Of a stretch of DNA of 18,078 nt, positions 1 through 6,192 are shown in pieces. The notes below the pieces were generated by a model, which was given only the letters and a program-made list of their open reading frames with translations, did no database searches and was not told the DNA's origin. Numbering within the stretch: position 1 is the first letter of the stretch; every line of letters begins with the position of its first letter. Position numbers and translations under genes: made by a program. Source of the DNA: Bacillota bacterium (lineage in GTDB: Bacteria > Bacillota_C > Negativicutes > JAEYSJ01); contig JAEYSJ010000147.1 in NCBI GenBank assembly GCA_023434855.1, positions 1 through 18,078 on the forward strand. The letters are read 5' to 3'.

Positions 1-736
1 CTGTCACACCGGAAAGGATTGCCAGAAAAACGGAAACAAGATGATATTGCCGGACATTTATTGTAACATTGCGGGCGGCTGCCGCGGGCAGAACCAATAA
101 TGAATTTATGATCAACAGCCCCACCCACTGGAGGGTAGTGGTCACAACCACTGCCAGCGCAGCAGAAAATGAAATTTCGATTAACAGTGTATTGATGCCT
201 CTGCTTGCCGCCAGGGACGGATTTATACTAATTAGCAGTATTTTATTAAATATCAGCAGCCATAGCAATATAACGCCAATGAATACAGCAAACAGCATAC
301 TGATTTCAAAGGGGGTGATACTTAATAAGTCACCAATCAAGTAAGCCGAAAATTTATTAAAGCTTCCGCCGCGGGACATGATGACCAAGCCTAAGGCAAT
401 CGCTGTCGATGAAAAAACGCCGATAATTGTATCTGTTGAAGTCTTACTTTTGTTTTTTATGACAGTAATGACAGCAGCGAAGAGTATTGAAAATACAACA
501 GTTGCTGTCATTGGTTTTATTCCTCCCAGCATGATACCTATTGCTATGCCGGTAAACGCTCCATGCCCAAGGGAATCAGAAAAAAAAGCCATGCGATTGC
601 TAACTACCATTGTGCCAAGCATCCCAAAGAGCGGTGTGGCAAGCAGCACCGCCAGGAGTGCATTTTTCATAAAGGGATGCCCAACCCATTGAAAAGGAAG
701 AATAAGGTCGATCAGCCAATACCACCAATCTAGCAT
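1..736 (-). CDS. znuB: metal ABC transporter permease, ABC-3 family (partial, 3' end outside window)
   Basis: Membrane subunit of a Zn/Mn-type (ABC-3) importer; it would pass the ion handed over by the binding lipoprotein encoded upstream. About 245 residues are visible, starting MLDWWYWL, with roughly seven hydrophobic spans; the family is usually 270-280 aa, so only the last few dozen residues are missing. Typical features are the early segment with FFSDSLGHGAFTGIAIG, a cytoplasmic stretch rich in Lys/Ser/Thr (KNKSKTSTDT), and the late segment LQWVGLLIINSLLVLPAAAA. The ATG at 734-736 lies inside the end of the ATPase gene (7-nt overlap), which implies translational coupling in one operon. 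The family is clear; the metal is not. Zinc is the commonest annotation, manganese is possible. Confidence 0.9.
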   Translation of the reverse strand, partial: MLDWWYWLIDLILPFQWVGHPFMKNALLAVLLATPLFGMLGTMVVSNRMAFFSDSLGHGAFTGIAIGIMLGGIKPMTATVVFSILFAAVITVIKNKSKTSTDTIIGVFSSTAIALGLVIMSRGGSFNKFSAYLIGDLLSITPFEISMLFAVFIGVILLWLLIFNKILLISINPSLAASRGINTLLIEISFSAALAVVVTTTLQWVGLLIINSLLVLPAAAARNVTINVRQYHLVSVFLAILSGVT

Positions 737-1554
737 GAGTATTCACCCGTTTCTTTTCCTTGCATGATTTCCTCTTGCAGGTTTTCGCCGCGCACCAGCA
801 ATCCAAAGGTTTTTCGTGTCAGGTCATTATTAAATACTTCCCTTGGAGTACCGTTGCAGATAACAGTTCTATTCAAAAGAATTACTCGATCGGCGTATTT
901 GGCAACTAGGTTGAGGTCATGCGATACCAGGATAATAGATAAATCATAGTTTCTGCGGAGGTCGGAAACTATGTTGTAGAATAACTCTAATCCGTTGTGG
1001 TCAATTCCGGAAACCGGCTCATCTAAGAGCAGCAGGTCCGGTATAGGGTCAAGGGCAAGGGCAAGTAGCACCCTTTGCAGTTCACCGCCTGATAATGCTC
1101 CAAGTCTCCTGTCAACCAGGTGCTCGGCTTTCACTTTCCCAAGGCTGTGGATGACTCTATTGCGAATCTTTTGCGGACTGGCGAGCCAAGAGGGAATATT
1201 CGTTGTGCATGCCATAAATAGATCAAGCACACTTGTTGGTGTACTCAAATCAAAATCTAAATATTGTGGAACATAGCCAATCAAAGGACGTCCGCTGCGG
1301 TCACCCTTGGCATCGAAATATTTCAATACTCCCGAATGCTTTATTTCGCCTAATATTGCCTTCAGTAGTGTGCTTTTACCCGCGCCGTTCGTTCCAATCA
1401 GGGCGGTAAGTTCACCACAGTGAATATGAATATTAATATTGTCAAGAATCCGCGTTTTACCAATGGCAACACTAAAATCCTCGATTTTGGTGCAACATAG
1501 GCCACGGCAATTACTTGCCCGGGGGGAGCAGTTTGTTCTTTCGCCTGCTATCAT
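730..1554 (-). CDS. znuC: metal ABC transporter ATP-binding protein
   Basis: Cytoplasmic ATPase of the importer, 274 aa. Seen directly: Walker A GTNGAGKST at residues 54-62, Q-loop region in YVPQYLDFDL, signature LSGGELQRV, Walker B LLLLDEP and the switch His in LVSHDLN. The start at 1554 is supported by a 4-nt ATGA overlap with the binding-protein stop and a GAGG site 7 nt upstream. That start gives an N-terminal extension of about 22 residues before the usual domain, with cysteines at 9, 16, 20 and 21. It could bind metal or a cluster, or be an unimportant lineage trait. The operon order (binding protein, ATPase, permease) is the standard one for this family. Substrate assignment as zinc rests on family resemblance only. 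Confidence 0.93.
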   Translation of the reverse strand: MIAGERTNCSPRASNCRGLCCTKIEDFSVAIGKTRILDNINIHIHCGELTALIGTNGAGKSTLLKAILGEIKHSGVLKYFDAKGDRSGRPLIGYVPQYLDFDLSTPTSVLDLFMACTTNIPSWLASPQKIRNRVIHSLGKVKAEHLVDRRLGALSGGELQRVLLALALDPIPDLLLLDEPVSGIDHNGLELFYNIVSDLRRNYDLSIILVSHDLNLVAKYADRVILLNRTVICNGTPREVFNNDLTRKTFGLLVRGENLQEEIMQGKETGEYSC

Positions 1555-2477
1555 TTTAATGCCTCTTGTAGTGTTTTTAAATTTTGTTCCATTATGTTTA
1601 GATAATCATTATAAGCATCAGGTTTAGCTTCACCGGTTACCGCGGGATCAAGTGCAAAGACTTTTGCGCCTGTTTCTTGCGCAATAGTCTGAGCAGCTTT
1701 GGCCGGATACTGCGGTTCAGCAAACAATGCTTTAATGTTTGCTTCCCTAATTTTTCTTATGGTATTTTCCATTTCTTTAGGCGATGGCTCAGTTCCCGGT
1801 TCTCTTTCTATGACTGCCACAATGTTCAGGCCAAATTCCTTAGCGAAATAGGGAAAAGCTTCATGAAAAGTAATGATATCCTTGTTTTGCGCGGTTTCTA
1901 AGGATGTATGCATTTTTTTTCGTAACACTTCAAGCTTTTTCACATATTCCTCAGCATTGGCGTTGTATTTCGCGGCATTTGCAGTATCTATTGCAGAAAG
2001 TTGTTCGGCAATATTTTTTACCTGAATTATGGCATCAGAAATGCTGACCCAGACGTGCGGGTTTTCTTCACCGTTTTCATCTTTTAATAATTCAATATCC
2101 TTGCTTGCGTCAATAATTCTGATTGTGGATTGTTGCTTTATCACCTTATCTAAAAAAGCTTCCATTCCGGCGCCATTAATTACAAAGGCATCTGCCTTTT
2201 CCAAAGTTCTCAAATCTTCCGGAGTAAGTTGGTAATCGTGGAGACAGCCGGTTTGTGGCTTTGTCATATTAATAACTTCAATACCGGGAACACCTTTAGT
2301 AATGTTTATGGTAGAGATATACATCGGATAAAAAGATGTTACAATGGTAAAATTCTTTTTTATTTCTGCACCATTGGCATTTGCCTGACTATCCGGTACC
2401 TTGCTTTGCCCGCAGCCGCTCACAAAAATTGAACTGATTACTACTACGCATAGTATTTTAAAAAACTTTAGAAACAT
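1551..2477 (-). CDS. znuA: metal-binding lipoprotein of ABC importer (ZnuA/TroA family)
   Basis: Extracytoplasmic solute-binding protein, cluster A-I family, 308 aa. The N-terminus has a hydrophobic stretch ending in a lipobox (VSGC, Cys22), so the mature protein should be lipid-anchored. The usual four metal ligands can be placed at His80 (CLHDY), His141 (NPHVW), His205 (TFHEAF) and Asp277 (ALDP). The His/Asp-rich loop of many dedicated zinc proteins is absent; the corresponding segment is a short KDENGEEN. I chose ATG 2475-2477 over the upstream in-frame TTG (2493-2495) because GGAGGG sits 7 nt before this ATG, and the longer reading would put the ribosome site inside the gene. First gene of the operon. 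Zn versus Mn is not decided by the sequence. Confidence 0.93.
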   Translation of the reverse strand: MFLKFFKILCVVVISSIFVSGCGQSKVPDSQANANGAEIKKNFTIVTSFYPMYISTINITKGVPGIEVINMTKPQTGCLHDYQLTPEDLRTLEKADAFVINGAGMEAFLDKVIKQQSTIRIIDASKDIELLKDENGEENPHVWVSISDAIIQVKNIAEQLSAIDTANAAKYNANAEEYVKKLEVLRKKMHTSLETAQNKDIITFHEAFPYFAKEFGLNIVAVIEREPGTEPSPKEMENTIRKIREANIKALFAEPQYPAKAAQTIAQETGAKVFALDPAVTGEAKPDAYNDYLNIMEQNLKTLQEALK

Positions 2478-2491
2478 TACAAATCCCTCCG

Positions 2492-2510
2492 GCAAATAAT
2501 AATAATTTGC
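2492..2510. promoter_or_regulatory. palindromic operator candidate of the metal importer operon
   Basis: On the minus strand it reads GCAAATTATTATTATTTGC, a 19-bp inverted repeat with 16 of 19 positions symmetric. It lies between the -10 box and the ribosome site of the binding-protein gene. AT-rich palindromes of about this size are typical of Fur/Zur/PerR-family repressors, so metal-dependent repression is a reasonable inference. The sequence is not an exact match to a consensus I can name. Confidence 0.45.
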
Positions 2511-2528
2511 ATTTGCATTTACATTTAT

Positions 2529-2534
2529 ATTATA
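2529..2534 (-). promoter_or_regulatory. -10 box candidate, metal importer operon
   Basis: A perfect TATAAT on the minus strand, about 52 nt upstream of the start codon. The -35 position at 17-nt spacing holds only a weak hexamer (TTTTAG). Two near-identical arms related to ACATTT/AAATGT flank this box (9 of 10 paired), which could be a second repressor site. Confidence 0.4.
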
Positions 2535-2858
2535 CGCAAAAAATGTAATTTCTAAAACAGTTATTCAAAATTTTTTAGCATATGTTATGTTTTTTCTCCC
2601 TACCTATTATTTCCAATTAATATTATGATTATTATTTATACAAGTGGAATGTGATTAGTTGTACATCCTTGCCATAATTGGCCTGAATAATCCCTAATTA
2701 CTATACCTTTCGTTTTCGATTTGCGACAACATGAATCCTGCTAGCTTGGATTATCCGGTCGTGGATATATCTTACCGATAAATCGTAACTTACCTTCACG
2801 GTGAATTAAATTTTCTTTATTTTCAGAATTGAAGGTTATATCGACCAAGCAACTGACA

Positions 2859-2960
2859 GGGTGAAAATTTTACCCGGCAGGCAGGAATAAGTCTCATTTA
2901 CTAGAATATTTAAAGACAGAAAATCAAGGCTAAGGCACTCTGAAAGAGTTCGCAACGGCC
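2859..2960 (+). promoter_or_regulatory. possible structured leader upstream of cooS
   Basis: The 490-bp gap between the importer and cooS contains no gene. Its 3' part holds two potential stem-loops. The first is GGGT/ACCC around an A/T-rich loop at 2859-2875. The second is ACTCT-GAA-AGAGT at 2937-2949, enclosed by GGC (2928-2930) and GCC (2958-2960) with purine-rich internal loops. The second ends 10 nt before the ribosome site of cooS, so it could affect translation. I see no confident sigma-A promoter for cooS. In 2540-2858 I see only a short inverted repeat (AATCC/GGATT near 2733-2750). Functional status is a guess. Confidence 0.25.
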
Positions 2961-2985
2961 AGAAATAGTTGAGGAGATGATTTAA

Positions 2986-4908
2986 TTGAAAATGCAGCAG
3001 CCACTGGACCCAAGCGTAAAGGAAATGCTTGGTGTAGCTAAAGCAAATAATGTGACAACTGTATGGGATCGCTATAAGAGTCAACTACCGCAATGCGGTT
3101 TTGGTGAAAGCGGCATTTGTTGCCGCAACTGTCTACAGGGACCTTGTCGTATTGATCCGTTTGGTGATGGACCGAGTGCCGGTGTGTGTGGTGCCGATGC
3201 AGACACCATTGTTGCCAGGAACCTGATCCGGGCTATCGCCTGCGGGGCGGCCAGTCATTCCGGTCATGCCAAGCATTTGGCCCATGTTCTGAAAAAAATA
3301 GCAAAAGGGGAGGCAGCTGATTACGGAGTAAAAGAACCGGCAAAACTGCAAGCTGTTGCCGCTAGACTGGGTTTGTCAGTTGAAAACCGGGATATCCGTG
3401 AACTGGCGGCAGAAGTTGCCGCGGCTGCGTTGGAGGAGTTCTCCGAACGTGAGACACCAAATTCCTGGACGGCATCAACATTGAATGACGGACGGATAGC
3501 AAAAATAAATGAGTTGCAAGTGATGCCCCATGGCATTGACAGCGTTGTCGCTGAAATCCTGCACCGTACCACCCTTGGGGCGGATGCCGACCCGGTAAAC
3601 CTGTTATTGGGCGGTATTAAAGGCGCAATAGCCGATTATACTGGCTGTCATATGGGAACCGATTTGTCAGACATTTTATTTGGCGTTCCGTCACCGGTTG
3701 TAACCGAAGCCAATATGGGTGTTCTTAAAGAAAAAGCTGTTAATATTGCTCTGCATGGACATAACCCAATCCTATCAGATATGATGGTTGCTGCTTCCCG
3801 CCTGCCTGACATTCTGGCCGAGGCCCGGGATGCCGGTGCAGAGCAGGGAATCCAGCTTGTGGGGATCTGCTGTACCGGTAACGAAGCGCTTATGCGGCAT
3901 GGTGTTCCGACTGCGACTAATGCCATTTCGCAGGAATTGCCGATCCTGACCGGGGCACTTGACGCCATGGTCGTCGATTATCAGTGCGTCTATCCCTCCC
4001 TGGCCAATATTGCCGATTGTTTTGGCACCCGGTTGATTACTACCATGGATATTACTAAAATACCGGGAGCGACTCATATCGATTTTAATGAAGAACAAGC
4101 TGCCGAAAAGGCCCGCGAAATAATCCGGCTGGCAATTGAAGCTTTTAAACGCCGTCGTAATAAACCTGTCAATATTCCCCAGACAACCAGCAAGGTAATT
4201 GGCGGTTTCTCTACTGAAGCTATTGTGGCGGCGCTGTCAAAATTAAATGCCGACGATCCGCTACAGCCACTTGTTGACAATATCGTTAACGGCAACATTC
4301 AGGGCGTGGTACTGTTTGCCGGCTGCAGCAATATCAAAGTAGCTCATGATCAGGGATTTGTCGCCATTGCCAAAGAACTGATAAAACGTAACGTCCTGCT
4401 GCTGGCTACCGGTTGCGGCGCCGGAGCTTTGGCCCGCCATGGTCTCATGGATCCCCAGGCAACAATTGATTACGCCGGCGAGGGACTAAAAGCCGTTCTT
4501 ACTGCCATCGGAGAAGCAAACGGTCTGAACGGGCCGCTGCCTCCTGTCCTGAATATGGGGTCATGTGTCGACAATTCACGGCCGGTGGATATTGCTGTGG
4601 CATTGGCCAACAAACTGAATGTTGATATTCCGCAGCTGCCGGTTGTTGCCAGTGCGCCTGAATACAAAACTGAAAAAGCCATATCCATCGGGACCTGGGC
4701 TGTCAGCCTTGGCCTGCCTACCCATCTTGGTTTAGTGCCGCCGGTTCTTGGCAGCAAGCTGGTTACCAAGGTTCTTACCCAGGATATTAAAGACATAACC
4801 GGTGGTTATTTCTTTGTGGAACCCGATCCATTGTTGGCGGCAGAAAAGATTTTCGGCGCATTGCAGGAGCGGCGGCAGAAATTAAATCTTGGCACAAGCC
4901 AATTTTAA
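2986..4908 (+). CDS. cooS: anaerobic Ni-dependent carbon monoxide dehydrogenase, catalytic subunit
   Basis: Interconverts CO + H2O and CO2 + 2H+ + 2e- at a Ni-Fe-S C-cluster; cytoplasmic homodimer. The 640 aa match the usual CooS length. D-cluster Cys37 and Cys45 and B-cluster Cys46, 49, 54 and 68 are present. So is the His ladder of the proton path (His91, 94, 97, 100). C-cluster ligands are His259 (HGHN), Cys295/296 (GICCTGNE), Cys334, Cys447 (FAGCSN), Cys477 (TGCGAG) and Cys527 (MGSCVDN), plus the acid-base Lys564. Nothing essential is missing. The numbering runs almost in step with the Carboxydothermus CODH-II enzyme. Start is TTG at 2986, 9 nt after GAGGAG; the ATG at 2992 would be 15 nt away. 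cooF follows after 11 nt. No acetyl-CoA synthase gene is in the window, so a separate redox role is as likely as a Wood-Ljungdahl one. Confidence 0.97.
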   Translation: MKMQQPLDPSVKEMLGVAKANNVTTVWDRYKSQLPQCGFGESGICCRNCLQGPCRIDPFGDGPSAGVCGADADTIVARNLIRAIACGAASHSGHAKHLAHVLKKIAKGEAADYGVKEPAKLQAVAARLGLSVENRDIRELAAEVAAAALEEFSERETPNSWTASTLNDGRIAKINELQVMPHGIDSVVAEILHRTTLGADADPVNLLLGGIKGAIADYTGCHMGTDLSDILFGVPSPVVTEANMGVLKEKAVNIALHGHNPILSDMMVAASRLPDILAEARDAGAEQGIQLVGICCTGNEALMRHGVPTATNAISQELPILTGALDAMVVDYQCVYPSLANIADCFGTRLITTMDITKIPGATHIDFNEEQAAEKAREIIRLAIEAFKRRRNKPVNIPQTTSKVIGGFSTEAIVAALSKLNADDPLQPLVDNIVNGNIQGVVLFAGCSNIKVAHDQGFVAIAKELIKRNVLLLATGCGAGALARHGLMDPQATIDYAGEGLKAVLTAIGEANGLNGPLPPVLNMGSCVDNSRPVDIAVALANKLNVDIPQLPVVASAPEYKTEKAISIGTWAVSLGLPTHLGLVPPVLGSKLVTKVLTQDIKDITGGYFFVEPDPLLAAEKIFGALQERRQKLNLGTSQF

Positions 4909-4919
4909 GGAGGATTACA

Positions 4920-5438
4920 ATGCAAAAAGAAATCCTCATCCGTTATGACCGTTGTATGGGCTGTCATTCCTGCGAAAATGCCTGTATTATCGCTCATTCG
5001 CCTACAGAAACCTTAGTCGGTGCTCTGTTAGCCGATAAACCGCCGCTTAAGCAGATTTACGTCGAACAGGTCGATGATCTCAAAGCTCCAATTGCCTGCC
5101 GGCATTGCGAGGAAGCCCATTGTGTGGAGGTCTGCGCGACCCGCTCGCTTCACCGCACAGAGGATGGTGTGGTTACTAATAGCGATCGTCGTGAGAAATG
5201 CCTCGGTTGCTGGATGTGCGTAATGGCTTGTCCCTTTGGGGTCATCCGTCAGGACGGTGCCAAACGCCGGGCGGTAAAATGCGACCGCGAATGTATGGGT
5301 GAAACCGAAATTCCGGCCTGTGTCCGGGCTTGCCCGACCCATGCTCTGGTATATACTACCGTAGCCGATTTCGACGCTGACAAGCGTCGCAGTCAATTGG
5401 CTCCGCTGGCAGCCGGTTCAGATGCAAAGCAGGCATAG
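4920..5438 (+). CDS. cooF: CooF-type polyferredoxin, CODH electron carrier
   Basis: Small cytoplasmic iron-sulfur protein (172 aa) that takes electrons from CODH and passes them to a partner oxidoreductase. Sixteen cysteines form four [4Fe-4S] motifs: Cys12/15/18/22, Cys60/63/68/72, Cys94/97/100/104 and Cys121/125/134/138, the groups pairing crosswise as in DMSO-reductase-type and HycB-type ferredoxins. There is no signal peptide or membrane span. The ribosome site GGAGG is 6 nt before the ATG and directly follows the cooS stop, so the two genes are co-transcribed. A lineage-typical cooS-cooF pair is often followed by a partner oxidoreductase; here the next genes are the NuoE/NuoF-like set, after a 280-bp gap. 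CooF identity rests on this context; in isolation it would be called a 4Fe-4S dicluster-domain protein. Confidence 0.93.
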   Translation: MQKEILIRYDRCMGCHSCENACIIAHSPTETLVGALLADKPPLKQIYVEQVDDLKAPIACRHCEEAHCVEVCATRSLHRTEDGVVTNSDRREKCLGCWMCVMACPFGVIRQDGAKRRAVKCDRECMGETEIPACVRACPTHALVYTTVADFDADKRRSQLAPLAAGSDAKQA

Positions 5439-5541
5439 CGAGAAATGTTCAGACTGCTGAACAAAACTCCGGTGGAGGAAATCTCACCGGCGAAACAGAA
5501 ACAGGAAAATCCCACTTACGGAAAATGGGGTTCAGAAAATT

Positions 5542-5550
5542 TGATATAAT
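5542..5550 (+). promoter_or_regulatory. extended -10 promoter candidate after cooF
   Basis: TGATATAAT fits an extended -10 element (TG-N-TATAAT), with no clear -35 box. It would start transcripts just before the hairpin at 5561-5592. If used, it could serve the nuoE/nuoF operon or a short RNA. Another TATAAT occurs at 5601-5606, also without a good -35. Confidence 0.25.
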
Positions 5551-5560
5551 GTCTTAGGTC

Positions 5561-5592
5561 AGGGGAGCCTTCAATACGCTGGAGGCTCCTTT
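5561..5592 (+). terminator. terminator-like hairpin downstream of cooF
   Basis: GGAGCCT (5564-5570) pairs with AGGCTCC (5583-5589) around a 12-nt loop. G-U pairs lengthen the base, and only three T residues follow. The short T-run makes it a weak or partial terminator. Nearby, at 5470-5491, CCGGTG/CACCGG forms another small stem. The two could attenuate read-through from cooSF into the next operon. Confidence 0.4.
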
Positions 5593-5623
5593 GACGAAGA
5601 TATAATCTAACATAAAAATTTTA

Positions 5624-5702
5624 AGACTGTTACAAAATGCCCAGATGCAGCGTTCTGGCTTTGCTCATACTCGTTACGCAGATGGGTATTTTGTAACAGT
5701 CT
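5624..5702 (+). repeat. 79-bp element with 20-bp terminal inverted repeats (MITE-like)
   Basis: Left arm AGACTGTTACAAAATGCCCA (5624-5643) and right arm TGGGTATTTTGTAACAGTCT (5683-5702) are complementary at 19 of 20 positions, with a 39-nt centre. It encodes nothing convincing. It ends 8 nt before the ribosome site of the nuoE-like gene. A compact palindromic or MITE-type repeat is the likeliest reading; a cis-acting RNA hairpin of the operon leader is the alternative. No second copy is present in the window. Confidence 0.6.
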
Positions 5703-5721
5703 CTATAAAGAAGGGATGCAA

Positions 5722-6192
5722 TTGGAAAATCCACAGACTTTACTCAAACGTTTCCCGGCGGAACGAAGACACACCCTGGCAATTTTGCAGGAGTTCCAGA
5801 AGGAATACAATTATATTTCAGCCGAGAATCTTAAGCTGATTGCCGGTTATTTGAGCATACCGCTGTCGGCCGTATTTTCAATGGCGACCTTTTACAAAGC
5901 CTTGAGTCTTGATAAAAAAGGAAAGTTTGTCATTAAGGTATGTGATGGTACGGCCTGCCATATTAGTGGTGCAAAGCCGTTGCTCGCGGAAATAAAAACA
6001 GCTCTTGGAATCAGCGCCGGAGAAACTACTGCCGATGGTCTTTTTTCAGTAGAAGTTGTCAACTGTATGGGAGCCTGTGCAATGGCGCCAATCGTTGTCG
6101 TAGATGAAAAGCATTATGGTAAGGTTAAGCCTGATGCTATTGGCGGTATTGTTGAAAAATACAGGAACGGAGGCCGGACGGATGAGCGCTAA
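5722..6192 (+). CDS. nuoE: NADH dehydrogenase 24 kDa-type [2Fe-2S] subunit (NuoE/HydC-like)
   Basis: Thioredoxin-like [2Fe-2S] protein of 156 aa that partners the flavin subunit in NADH dehydrogenases and bifurcating hydrogenases. An N-terminal helical part (residues 1-60, with YLSIPLSAVFSMATFYKAL) leads to the cluster ligands Cys74 and Cys79 (VCDGTACH) and Cys115 and Cys119 (NCMGACAMAP). I prefer TTG 5722, which is 6 nt behind AAGGG; the ATG at 5716 touches the ribosome site with no spacer. It overlaps the next gene by 11 nt, so they are translationally coupled. First gene of a three-gene set with the HydB-like and HydA-like genes. Complex I is not meant: no membrane subunit is nearby. Confidence 0.93.
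   Translation: MENPQTLLKRFPAERRHTLAILQEFQKEYNYISAENLKLIAGYLSIPLSAVFSMATFYKALSLDKKGKFVIKVCDGTACHISGAKPLLAEIKTALGISAGETTADGLFSVEVVNCMGACAMAPIVVVDEKHYGKVKPDAIGGIVEKYRNGGRTDER

Noticed and set aside
69..692. Two plus-strand open frames at 69-344 and 378-692
   Set aside because: They are antisense to the permease gene, whose reading (with membrane spans and coupling to the ATPase) is clearly the real one.
1551..2477. Nickel-specific importer serving the CODH
   Set aside because: The binding protein has the His/His/His/Asp ligand set of Zn/Mn-type cluster A-I proteins, unlike nickel-binding proteins; proximity to cooS alone does not justify it.
2820..2985. Cobalamin or c-di-GMP-I riboswitch upstream of cooS
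   Set aside because: Only fragments resemble the consensus; the complete conserved core and second helical domain are not there. Kept only as a low-confidence structured leader.
5645..5839. Plus-strand open frame across the inverted-repeat element into nuoE
   Set aside because: It starts in the repeat, is out of frame with nuoE, and has no ribosome site.
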